Positions 1 to 6,398 of a stretch of 18,281 nucleotides of DNA are shown in pieces. Source of the stretch: JAVKSM01 sp039583705. Lineage in GTDB: Bacteria; Actinomycetota; Actinomycetes; Mycobacteriales; Pseudonocardiaceae. A program made the position numbers and the translations under genes. The notes below the pieces were generated by a model, which was given only the letters and a program-made list of their open reading frames with translations, was not told the DNA's origin and ran no database searches. The DNA lies in NCBI GenBank assembly GCA_039583705.1, contig JAVKSM010000060.1:1-18281 (forward strand), given 5' to 3'. The stretch's first letter is position 1. Every line of letters begins with the position of its first letter.

Positions 1-469
1 GGCTGGGCGTGGGCGTCGGACTCGGCCTGGGCCACGGACCGGGAACCACGGGCTGGCGCGCGGAGGTCGGGTGCGGCGGCCGAGCGCCGGGCGCGGACTG
101 TCGGGAGGCATCCAGCCTCTCGGATCGGGTGGCCCCGCCTGCCGGCAGCGCCTTCGCTGCCGCCGAGGCGACCGGGAGCGCCTGCGGCGCCGTTTCAGGT
201 GACCCGCTGACGAGCAACCAGCCACCGGCCGGGCTGCCCGCACCGGAACCCGCTGGCCCCGCGGCACCCTGCGCCGACCCGACCGGGCCGCCGACGCCGG
301 TGACGACGGGCGGCTGCCCCTGCGGCTCGCCGATCACCAGGGAGGGCTGTGGCAGAGGGTCACCGATAGCCGACGCGAACGCCAACGGCACCACCACCAG
401 CCCCCCGATGAGCGTCGCCGGCAGCCCGCGGCGGTGGCGCCTCGCACCCTGTCGACCCCGCACCCGCAC
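1..469 (-). CDS. Exported Pro/Ala/Gly-rich protein, 3' part cut off by the window edge
   Basis: An open frame starts at GTG 469 and runs off the left edge after 156 codons without a stop. An AGGGG ribosome-binding site (477-481) lies 7 bases before the start; a second in-frame GTG at 463 is less well spaced. Residues 9-14 are basic, residues 16-34 are hydrophobic, and FASA followed by IGD at 31-37 resembles a signal-peptidase site. What follows is low-complexity sequence rich in Pro, Ala, Gly and Ser, ending in a PTPTPS-type stretch, as in linkers between a membrane anchor and an extracytoplasmic domain. No catalytic domain is inside the window, so the function is unknown; an actinobacterial wall-associated enzyme or lipoprotein-like secreted protein would fit. 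Codon third positions are strongly GC-biased, supporting the frame. It is divergent from the aidB-like gene. Confidence 0.6.
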   Translation of the reverse strand, partial: MRVRGRQGARRHRRGLPATLIGGLVVVPLAFASAIGDPLPQPSLVIGEPQGQPPVVTGVGGPVGSAQGAAGPAGSGAGSPAGGWLLVSGSPETAPQALPVASAAAKALPAGGATRSERLDASRQSAPGARPPHPTSARQPVVPGPWPRPSPTPTPS

Positions 470-633
470 CCCCTGACCCCTGGTGGTCCATATCCTGACC
501 CTCCGGATCCGACTGCCGCAACGATCGCTGCTCCATCTAGGGATCTCGCCCGCCTCCCGCTTACGAACAGTGCGAGAGCGCCCACGTTTCGCTCGTCCGT
601 GCCGCCGATCCCGCCGATGGATTCCGGCGCCGT

Positions 634-639
634 TACCCT
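634..639 (+). promoter_or_regulatory. -10 box of a probable leaderless transcript for the aidB-like gene
   Basis: TACCCT fits the actinobacterial TANNNT -10 consensus and is followed by six bases and then the GTG start at 646. No Shine-Dalgarno sequence precedes that GTG, so a transcript starting at the start codon itself is the simplest reading. No good -35 element is visible about 17 bp upstream. This is an inference from spacing only. Confidence 0.45.
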
Positions 640-645
640 CGGTCT

Positions 646-2316
646 GTGACCGCCTCCCACCTGGATGTCCCTGCTGTCGGGTGGGTTACCCACCAGGTGC
701 AGAACCAGCCGCCGCCGCTGGTCGGCTTCGACCCGCTGGCCTGCGATCCGGCGCTCGTCGACGCCGTCCGGCGGGAGGGCGCGGCTGGTGCGCTGCCCGC
801 ACTGCGGGCGCTGGCCGCACTGGCGGGCTCCACCCAGGCGAGGGAGCACGGGCGGCTGGCGAACGAGCACCTGCCTCGGCTGCGCACCCATGACCGCTAC
901 GGGAACCGGATCGACGAGGTGGAGTTCCACCCGTCCTGGCACTGGCTGCTCGGCCACGCCGTGCAGGGCGGACTGCACGCCGCGCCGTGGGTGCCGGGCG
1001 CCGCGCCGGGTGCCCATGTCGCCCGCGCTGCCGGGTTCTACCTGTGGAACCAGGTCGAGGCCGGCCACGCCTGTCCGATCTCGATGACCTACGCGTCGGT
1101 GCCGGCCCTCCGGCACGCGCCGGAACTGGCGCAGCGCTACGAGCCCGGGCTGTGCTCCTACACCTACGACCCGGCGCTGCGCGAACCGTCCGGCAAATCC
1201 GGCCTGCTCGCCGGCATGTCGATGACTGAGAAGCAGGGCGGCTCCGACGTCCGGGCCGGCACCACGCGGGCCACCGCGTGCTCGGACGGCGGCTACCGCC
1301 TGGTCGGGCACAAGTGGTTCACCTCGGCTCCGATGAACGACCTGTTCCTCACCCTGGCGCAGACACCAGGGGGACTGACCTGCTTCCTGCTGCCGCGGGT
1401 GCTGCCGGACGGCAGTCGCAACGCCATCCGGTTGCAGCGCCTCAAGGACAAGCTGGGAAACCGGTCCAACGCCTCAGCGGAGATCGAGTACGAGGGGGCG
1501 CTCGGCTGGCGGGTCGGCGACGAGGGCCGCGGCGTCCGCACGATCATCGACATGGTCTCCATGACCCGTCTGGACTGCGTGCTCGGGTCGGCCGCGACCA
1601 TCCGGGCGGCGCTGTCCGAGGCCGCGCACCATGTGGCGCACCGTTCGGCGTTCGGCACCCGGCTGGCCGATGCGCCGCTCATGGCAGCGGTCGTGGCCGA
1701 CCTCGCGCTGGAGTCCGAGGCGGCGACGGCGCTGGCGCTGCGACTGGCGGGCGCGGTCGACCGGTGCACCCGCGGGGACGCGGCGGAAGCAGACCTGCTG
1801 CGGCTGGCGCTGCCGGTGTCGAAATACCTGGTGTGCAAGCGCGCCCCGGCAGTGGTGGTGGAAGCGCTGGAGTGCCTTGGCGGCAACGGCTACGTCGAGG
1901 ACTCCGGGATGCCCCGGCTGTATCGCGAGGCGCCGCTCAACTCGATCTGGGAGGGCTCGGGCAACGTCACCGCGTTGGACGCGCTGCGGGCGATTGAGCG
2001 CGTGCCGTCCAGCGTCGATGCGCTGCTGGCCGAGGTGGACGCCGCCAGCGGCGCCGACCCGTGGTTCGACCGGGCCGCGGCGGCGCTGCGGGAGGAGCTG
2101 CGGGCGCGCGAGGAACGCACCGCCCGCCGGCTCGCCGAGCTGTCCGCGCTGTGCCTGCAGGGCTCGCTGCTGGTGCGGTTCGCGCCGCCGGAGGTCGCCG
2201 ACGCATTCGTGTCCTCCCGGTTCCTGCCCGACGGGCCGTGGCGCACCCCGGGCACGCTGCCAGCCGCCGCGCACACCCGAGCCGTGCTCGAACGGGTCAC
2301 TCCCCGTGTCGGTTGA
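646..2316 (+). CDS. aidB: AidB-like acyl-CoA dehydrogenase family flavoprotein
   Basis: A 556-residue acyl-CoA dehydrogenase-fold protein of the AidB branch. Characteristic features in order are a QPPPL N-terminal segment, LRTHDRYGNRIDEVEFHPSW around residues 83-102, MTEKQGGSD beginning at M193 (flavin/substrate region), the RLKDKLGNRSNAS loop, and LGGNGYVEDSG followed by YREAPLNSIWEGSGN from Y426 to N439. This last block is the AidB signature and, in E. coli AidB, carries the catalytic-base Glu. Length is close to E. coli AidB (about 540 aa). AidB proteins bind FAD and DNA and are linked to alkylation damage; in actinomycetes many are simply annotated as acyl-CoA dehydrogenases, so the substrate is not known. 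The GTG at 646 has no ribosome-binding site but sits six bases after a -10-like TACCCT. Its 3' end overlaps the convergent DUF501 gene by 20 bp. Confidence 0.9.
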   Translation: MTASHLDVPAVGWVTHQVQNQPPPLVGFDPLACDPALVDAVRREGAAGALPALRALAALAGSTQAREHGRLANEHLPRLRTHDRYGNRIDEVEFHPSWHWLLGHAVQGGLHAAPWVPGAAPGAHVARAAGFYLWNQVEAGHACPISMTYASVPALRHAPELAQRYEPGLCSYTYDPALREPSGKSGLLAGMSMTEKQGGSDVRAGTTRATACSDGGYRLVGHKWFTSAPMNDLFLTLAQTPGGLTCFLLPRVLPDGSRNAIRLQRLKDKLGNRSNASAEIEYEGALGWRVGDEGRGVRTIIDMVSMTRLDCVLGSAATIRAALSEAAHHVAHRSAFGTRLADAPLMAAVVADLALESEAATALALRLAGAVDRCTRGDAAEADLLRLALPVSKYLVCKRAPAVVVEALECLGGNGYVEDSGMPRLYREAPLNSIWEGSGNVTALDALRAIERVPSSVDALLAEVDAASGADPWFDRAAAALREELRAREERTARRLAELSALCLQGSLLVRFAPPEVADAFVSSRFLPDGPWRTPGTLPAAAHTRAVLERVTPRVG

Positions 2317-2833
2317 CCGTTGCCGCCGCGGTGCAGGGGCCGTCGGCCCACCAGCCGGCCAGCTCGGCCAGGATCTCGTCGCCGAACGGGTTCACGCCGG
2401 GGCCGCGGGCCAGCGCGTGCCCGACCAGGGCGTGCAGGCATTTCACCCGCCGGGGCATCCCGCCGGCGCTGACGTCAGTGCCCAGGGGCTCGATCGCGTC
2501 GCGCTCGGCGAGGTAGGACTCGTGCGCCCGCTGATAGGCCGCCGCCAGTTCGGGGTCGCGGGCCAACCGCTCGGTCATCGACCGCATCACCCCGCTCGCC
2601 TCCAGCGCCCCGACCCGGGAGCGCAGCCGCACGCACGTCAGGTAGTACAGCGTGGGGAACGGGGTGCCGTCCTCAAGCCGCGGGTTGGTCTGCACGACGA
2701 CCGGCAGGCCGCAAGGGCAACGGCGGGCCACCGACCGCATCGCCCGCGGCGGGCGGCCGAGCTGCGCGGCGACCGCGGTCCCGTCGGCATCGCTGACGTT
2801 GCATCCCCCCGCCGGTCCTGGTGGCCTCTTCAC
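2297..2833 (-). CDS. DUF501 family protein
   Basis: A 178-residue protein of the DUF501 family, which sits downstream of eno and ftsB across actinobacteria (Rv1025 position in M. tuberculosis). Visible family features are a Cys-Pro-Cys-Gly motif (C39, C41), the YYLTC segment (C67), and the C-terminal signature GGMPRRVKCLHALVGHALA with C132, H134 and H139, followed by GPGVNPFGDEIL. The Cys/His set suggests metal binding, but no biochemical role is established. The start is GTG 2833, preceded by a GGGAGG ribosome-binding site at 5-base spacing. That site is contained in a 29-bp tandem repeat whose upstream copy encodes a 10-codon mini-frame ending in a GTGA overlap with this start. It is the third gene of the eno-ftsB-DUF501 operon and is convergent with the aidB-like gene. 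Confidence 0.9.
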   Translation of the reverse strand: MKRPPGPAGGCNVSDADGTAVAAQLGRPPRAMRSVARRCPCGLPVVVQTNPRLEDGTPFPTLYYLTCVRLRSRVGALEASGVMRSMTERLARDPELAAAYQRAHESYLAERDAIEPLGTDVSAGGMPRRVKCLHALVGHALARGPGVNPFGDEILAELAGWWADGPCTAAATVNRHGE

Positions 2834-2906
2834 CCGGCCCTCCCCACGGGTGGCCTCTTCACCCGGCCCTCCCCACGGGTGGCCTCCTCAACCCGCCCTC
2901 CCCACC
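2821..2906. repeat. 29-bp tandem repeat, about three copies, at the ftsB/DUF501 junction
   Basis: Copies lie at 2821-2849 and 2850-2878 (identical) and 2879 to about 2906 (diverged). Read on the minus strand, each of the two perfect copies contains a GGGGAGGG ribosome-binding site followed by GTG AAG AGG, so the translation start of the DUF501 gene is duplicated. The diverged copy carries the ftsB stop codon (TGA, 2890-2888). The upstream perfect copy makes a mini-frame from GTG 2862 to TGA 2830 that overlaps the true start (2833) as GTGA. Confidence 0.9.
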
Positions 2907-3490
2907 ACGCTGCGCGCCAACCGGACATACCACGCCTCACCCGACGCGGGTACCCCAGGCGCGGCCACGGCGTCCCCGGCCGGTGCCCCCGGGAACTGGA
3001 CCATGTACGGCGTCTCACCGGGCATCACGAACCGCAGCCGCTCGCGGGCCAACGCCTGCACCTCGGAAGGATTCGTCAGCGCCCGCTCGCGGGCCTGCAA
3101 CTGGTCCACCTCGGACCGCAGCCGGTCCTGCTCGGCCCGCACGGTCACCAGCTCGTGGCGCTGGGCGACGTAGTTGCGCAACGGCACCGCCACGCTCAAG
3201 GCGACCATGCACAGGACGACCGCCAGCAGCGCGGCCCGGCGCGTCGAAGAGAGCCCGAGCGCGCCGCCGGTGGCGACCGCCACCCGCCGGGCCCGCACGG
3301 CTACCGCCGGAGCCGTGCGGCGCGCCCCCCACGCCGGTCGCGGCGGCCGCTGCCGTTGCTTACCGCGGGCCGCGGGCCGTGGCCGCCACCGGGACTCCGA
3401 CCCTCGGGCCGCCGTCCGCTGTGCCGCCGCCTGACGGGCCGCCTGGCCCGCCGACCTGTCGTCGTCCGGCGTCCGCACGACCCGCCTCAC
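2888..3490 (-). CDS. ftsB: Septum formation initiator FtsB/DivIC family protein
   Basis: A 200-residue single-pass membrane protein of the FtsB/DivIC family, part of the divisome FtsQ-FtsB-FtsL complex. Residues 1-80 form a basic, Arg/Ala/Pro-rich cytoplasmic tail, typical of actinobacterial members. One membrane helix spans about 86-105 (RRAALLAVVLCMVALSVAV), a heptad-like coiled coil runs about 108-138, and the family block NPSEVQALARERLRFVMPGE lies at 140-159 before a Pro/Ala-rich tail. The chosen start, GTG 3490, overlaps the eno stop as GTGA, which suggests translational coupling. GTG 3478 is the alternative, with a GAGG at about 6-base spacing. The stop lies inside the diverged copy of a 29-bp repeat. 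The position downstream of eno matches Rv1024 in M. tuberculosis. Confidence 0.88.
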   Translation of the reverse strand: MRRVVRTPDDDRSAGQAARQAAAQRTAARGSESRWRPRPAARGKQRQRPPRPAWGARRTAPAVAVRARRVAVATGGALGLSSTRRAALLAVVLCMVALSVAVPLRNYVAQRHELVTVRAEQDRLRSEVDQLQARERALTNPSEVQALARERLRFVMPGETPYMVQFPGAPAGDAVAAPGVPASGEAWYVRLARSVVGRAG

Positions 3491-4773
3491 ACCTCCGCGC
3501 CGTACCGGGGGAAGGCGAGGTCGCCGGCATAGCGGGCGGCGTCGCCCAACGCCTCCTCGATGCGCAGCAACTGGTTGTACTTCGCGACCCGCTCCGAGCG
3601 GGCCGGAGCGCCGGTCTTGATCTGCCCGCACCCGGTGGCGACCGCGAGGTCGGCGATCGTGGTGTCCTCGGTCTCCCCGGAGCGGTGGCTCACCACACAG
3701 CGGTAGCCACAGGAGTGCGCCAGCGTCACGGCATCCAGGGTCTCCGACAGCGTGCCGATCTGATTGACCTTGACCAGCAGCGCGTTGGCCGCCCGGCGGG
3801 CGATGCCCTCCTCCAACCGCTCGGGATTGGTGACGAACAGGTCGTCACCGACGATCTGGACCCGTTCCCCGAGCCGGCGGGTGAGCGTGACCCAGCCCTC
3901 CCAGTCGTCCTCGGCCAGCGGATCCTCGAGCGACACCAGCGGGTAGGCGTCGAGCAGCTCGTGGTAGTAGGCGGTGAGCGAGTCGGCGTCACGGGTCTGG
4001 CCCTCGAAGGCGTAGCCGTCGGAGTCGTGGAACCCGCTCGCGGCCACGTCCAGCGCCAGGACGATGTCGGAGCCGAGCCGGAACCCGGCCTGCTCGACGC
4101 CGGCGGCGATGAGGTCCAGCGCGTCGCGGTTGCTCGGCAGGTCCGGGGCGAAGCCGCCCTCGTCACCCAGTCCGGTGGCCAGCCCGCGCGTCCGCAGCAC
4201 CGACTTGAGCGCGTGGTAGGTTTCCGCCCCCCAGCGCAACCCCTCCCGGAACGACTCCGCCCCGATCGGAACGATCATGAACTCCTGGATGTCGACGCCC
4301 GTGTCGGCGTGCGCGCCGCCGTTGAGGATGTTCATCATCGGCACCGGGAGAACGTGGGCGTTGGGGCCGCCGAGGTAGCGGAACAGCTCCAGCCCGCAGG
4401 ACTCCGCAGCCGCCTTGGCCACCGCGAGCGACACCCCGAGCAGCGCGTTGGCGCCCAGCCGGGACTTGTCCGGCGTGCCGTCCAGGTCGACCAGCTTCTG
4501 GTCCACGACCCGTTGCTCGACGGCCTCCACACCGACCAGCCCGGGCCCGATCTCGTCGAGCACCGCCGCGACCGCCCGCTCCACGCCCTTGCCGCCGTAG
4601 CGCTTGGCGTCCCCGTCGCGCAGCTCCACGGCCTCGTGCTCGCCGGTGGACGCCCCGGAGGGGACCGCCGCGCGGGCCAACGTGCCGTCGTCGAGGGCGA
4701 CCTCCACCTCGACGGTCGGGTTGCCGCGTGAGTCCAGGATCTCCCGGGCGCCGACCTGTTCGATGACCGCCAC
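3487..4773 (-). CDS. eno: Enolase (phosphopyruvate hydratase)
   Basis: A 428-residue enolase converting 2-phosphoglycerate to phosphoenolpyruvate in glycolysis, cytoplasmic. It is full length and all key residues are present: the N-terminal EQVGAREILDSRGNPTVEVE block, H155 in NGGAHADTG, catalytic E205 (GDEGG) and K335 (LLVKVNQIGT), Mg-binding D242, E283 (SLEDP) and D310 (VGDD), and the family signature around 360-376 (VVSHRSGETEDTTIADL). The start is GTG 4773, because AAGGAG (4788-4783) lies nine bases upstream. An in-frame ATG at 4791 overlaps that ribosome-binding site and would add six residues not usual for the family. It is the first gene of the eno-ftsB-DUF501 operon, with a TAGGCT -10 box at 4821-4816. 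A 13-bp-arm palindrome lies just upstream. Confidence 0.98.
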   Translation of the reverse strand: MAVIEQVGAREILDSRGNPTVEVEVALDDGTLARAAVPSGASTGEHEAVELRDGDAKRYGGKGVERAVAAVLDEIGPGLVGVEAVEQRVVDQKLVDLDGTPDKSRLGANALLGVSLAVAKAAAESCGLELFRYLGGPNAHVLPVPMMNILNGGAHADTGVDIQEFMIVPIGAESFREGLRWGAETYHALKSVLRTRGLATGLGDEGGFAPDLPSNRDALDLIAAGVEQAGFRLGSDIVLALDVAASGFHDSDGYAFEGQTRDADSLTAYYHELLDAYPLVSLEDPLAEDDWEGWVTLTRRLGERVQIVGDDLFVTNPERLEEGIARRAANALLVKVNQIGTLSETLDAVTLAHSCGYRCVVSHRSGETEDTTIADLAVATGCGQIKTGAPARSERVAKYNQLLRIEEALGDAARYAGDLAFPRYGAEV

Positions 4774-4815
4774 TGGTGGTCTCTCCTTCATCGCGAAATT
4801 CGGGGTCAGGCGGCG

Positions 4816-4821
4816 AGCCTA
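4816..4821 (-). promoter_or_regulatory. -10 box upstream of eno
   Basis: On the minus strand TAGGCT (TANNNT type), which would put the transcription start near 4809 and leave a leader of about 36 bases before the eno GTG. The place where a -35 box should be falls in the GC-rich palindrome at 4834-4861, and no TTGAC-like hexamer is seen. The same hexamer precedes the XRE gene and mfd. Confidence 0.45.
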
Positions 4822-4833
4822 ACCGCCCTCCTT

Positions 4834-4861
4834 CCCGGGGCCGCGCAGGCGCGGCCCCGGG
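4834..4861. promoter_or_regulatory. Perfect 13-bp inverted repeat between eno and the TPR gene
   Basis: Left arm CCCGGGGCCGCGC (4834-4846), two-base spacer, right arm 4849-4861, its exact reverse complement. It lies in the divergent intergenic region, just upstream of the eno -10 box, so it could be an operator. As RNA it would form a very stable hairpin, but no U-tract follows on either strand, so it is not a classical terminator. Confidence 0.6.
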
Positions 4862-4891
4862 CGCACGTTCGCGGAAGACCGGCGCAACCCT

Positions 4892-4897
4892 TAACGT
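4892..4897 (+). promoter_or_regulatory. Possible -10 box for the TPR gene
   Basis: TAACGT fits TANNNT and would start transcription around 4904, a few bases before the ATG at 4908, giving a leaderless or near-leaderless message. Only a weak AGGA, two bases from the start, is available as a ribosome-binding site, in line with this. No -35 element is visible. Confidence 0.35.
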
Positions 4898-4907
4898 TGG
4901 CAGGACC

Positions 4908-5303
4908 ATGACCACCGAGGGCACCTTCGAGTCCTTCCGCAGGGCGGAGCTGCTGCTGGCGCAGGCCCGCCCGCTGGACGCGCTGGTGGCGTTGTCCCCG
5001 GTGCTGGAGCGGGCACCCGACGAGGCGTCGGTGCAGTTGCTCGCCGGGCGGGCCTACCTCGGTTCGGCCCAGCTACGACGGGCGGAGGAGGCGTTCCGCC
5101 GGGTGCTGGACATCGACCCGGCCGACCACTACGCGCGCTTCGCCCTCGGGCGCACGCTGCAGCGGCAGAGCCGGCTGGCGGAGGCCCAGGCGCAGTTGCG
5201 GATGGCCACGGCGATGGACCCGCGCCCGGAATACCAGGAGGCGCTTGGTGAGGTGCGAGCGCGGATGGCGCGCCGCTCCGGGGACGAGGCCCCGAACGAG
5301 TGA
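4908..5303 (+). CDS. Small tetratricopeptide repeat protein
   Basis: A 131-residue soluble protein with no signal peptide or membrane segment. Two TPR units are recognisable by pattern at about 40-73 (ends RRVLDIDPADHYAR) and 74-107 (ends LRMATAMDPRPE), and residues 8-38 form a helical half-repeat. Such proteins act as protein-binding scaffolds; the partner is unknown. The start is ATG 4908 (MTTEGTFESF); the open frame extends upstream to 4776, but that part would overlap the eno leader and looks non-coding. It is divergent from eno across a short intergenic region with a perfect palindrome and is followed 126 bases later by a DUF2127 membrane protein. Its location next to eno does not by itself show a role in glycolysis. 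Confidence 0.8.
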   Translation: MTTEGTFESFRRAELLLAQARPLDALVALSPVLERAPDEASVQLLAGRAYLGSAQLRRAEEAFRRVLDIDPADHYARFALGRTLQRQSRLAEAQAQLRMATAMDPRPEYQEALGEVRARMARRSGDEAPNE

Positions 5304-5304
5304 C

Positions 5305-5322
5305 CCCCAGGCGACCGTGGGG
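5305..5322 (+). other. Weak hairpin just after the TPR gene
   Basis: CCCCA (5305-5309) and TGGGG (5318-5322) flank an eight-base loop immediately after the TPR stop codon. The stem is short and lacks a U-tract, so a terminator role is only a possibility. The rest of the 126-base gap shows no gene. Confidence 0.2.
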
Positions 5323-5429
5323 CGGCGTGGGTTGGACACTGCATTGACCGCGACACCGGCCTCGTGCAATGGCTCGTCGATCCCGACTGGTCACGCTTGG
5401 GTAGGGCGCTAAACGGGTACCACCCGCCG

Positions 5430-6338
5430 GTGACGACGGACACGACCGGGCGTGGCCGGGCCGGCCTCGTGGCGCCGCCCGGCACGGAGCGGCCGCAACG
5501 GTTCCGTCCCCGGCTGCGGTACGAGTTGATCGGTTGCGGGCTGCACGGCCATGAGCTGCTGGGCACCGACGCCGCCTGCCTGCGGGACGAGGACGCGCTG
5601 TTCGCCCGGGAGGCGGGCGGGCTGCGCTGGTACCGATGCCTGCGCTGCGACTCGTGGGTGGCGCTGGGGCCACCGACTGCGCCCAGGGTGGAGCATCCGC
5701 CCCGTCGCGAGGAGGTGGCGCTACCGCTGCGGGGCCGCCCACTGCGGGACCGCTACGTGCTGCGGTTGATCGCGCTGGACCGGGTGCTGCACTTCGTCGT
5801 CTTGTCGATCATTGCGGTGGCGGTGTTCCTGTTCGCCATCCACAAAGCGGAGCTCAACACGGCCTTCACCCGAATCCTCAAAGACCTCCAAGGCGGTCTC
5901 GGCGGCCCGGTGCACAACACCGACCACGGCATCCTGCCCGAACTCCAGCGTTTGTTCACCATCCGCACCACCAATCTGTACCTGGTCGCCGCCGGTGCCG
6001 CCGCCTACGCCGTCCTGGAAGGCACCGAGGCCGTCGGGCTGTGGCTGGCCCGGCGTTGGGCGGAGTACCTCACCTTCCTCGCGACGGTCGTCTTCGTCCC
6101 GTACGAGGTGTGGGAGCTGACCAAGTCCGTCTCGGCGTTGAAGGTCCTCACGCTGGTCATCAACGTGGCCATCGTGGTCTACCTGCTGCTCGCCAAGCGG
6201 CTGTTCGGACTCCGCGGCGGCGGCACGGCCGAACGCGCCGAACAGGAAGCCGACATCGGCTGGGCCGCCATCGAGCGGGCCACCCCCACCGCCGATGCCG
6301 CCCCGGCGGACACCACCATGTGGGGAGCCTCTTCTTGA
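5430..6338 (+). CDS. DUF2127 family membrane protein with Cys/His-rich N-terminus
   Basis: A 302-residue protein. The C-terminal half carries four hydrophobic segments at about 120-137, 181-200, 211-229 and 237-256, with the DUF2127-like blocks YAVLEGTEAVGLWLARRWAEY and VPYEVWEL between and within them. The N-terminal 110 residues are soluble and contain C36, H39 and H41 (CGLHGH) and a CxxC pair C70/C73 (YRCLRCDSW), which looks like a small zinc-binding domain. Function is unknown; DUF2127 proteins are uncharacterised inner-membrane proteins. The start is uncertain: GTG 5430 follows TACCAC by six bases, suggesting leaderless translation, while GTG 5364 is in frame but gives an atypical extension. 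Neither has a ribosome-binding site. The C-terminal tail is Ala/Thr-rich and ends 60 bases before the XRE gene. Confidence 0.78.
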   Translation: MTTDTTGRGRAGLVAPPGTERPQRFRPRLRYELIGCGLHGHELLGTDAACLRDEDALFAREAGGLRWYRCLRCDSWVALGPPTAPRVEHPPRREEVALPLRGRPLRDRYVLRLIALDRVLHFVVLSIIAVAVFLFAIHKAELNTAFTRILKDLQGGLGGPVHNTDHGILPELQRLFTIRTTNLYLVAAGAAAYAVLEGTEAVGLWLARRWAEYLTFLATVVFVPYEVWELTKSVSALKVLTLVINVAIVVYLLLAKRLFGLRGGGTAERAEQEADIGWAAIERATPTADAAPADTTMWGASS

Positions 6339-6351
6339 TCGTTCACTCCGT

Positions 6352-6357
6352 TAGGCT
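6352..6357 (+). promoter_or_regulatory. -10 box upstream of the XRE regulator gene
   Basis: TAGGCT, identical to the hexamer before eno, lies 41 bases before the ATG at 6399 and would start transcription near 6364. A TTGATC at 6335-6340 is too close (11-bp spacer) to be its -35 box. Confidence 0.4.
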
Positions 6358-6398
6358 GCATCTCTTCGCGCCCGTACGGGGGAACCAGGAGCAGGGCC

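Noticed and set aside
1631..3532. A 633-codon plus-strand frame through the aidB-like, DUF501 and ftsB genes
   Set aside because: It is Arg/Pro-rich, crosses three well-supported genes and has no recognisable motif.
2821..4731. A 636-codon plus-strand frame over ftsB and eno
   Set aside because: Antisense to enolase with all catalytic residues intact; the composition is that of a mirror frame.
4774..4791. Six-residue N-terminal extension of enolase from ATG 4791
   Set aside because: The AAGGAG ribosome-binding site for GTG 4773 overlaps this extension, and enolases normally start close to the IEQV block.
4834..4861. Intrinsic terminator
   Set aside because: It sits between two divergent gene starts and has no U-tract on either strand.
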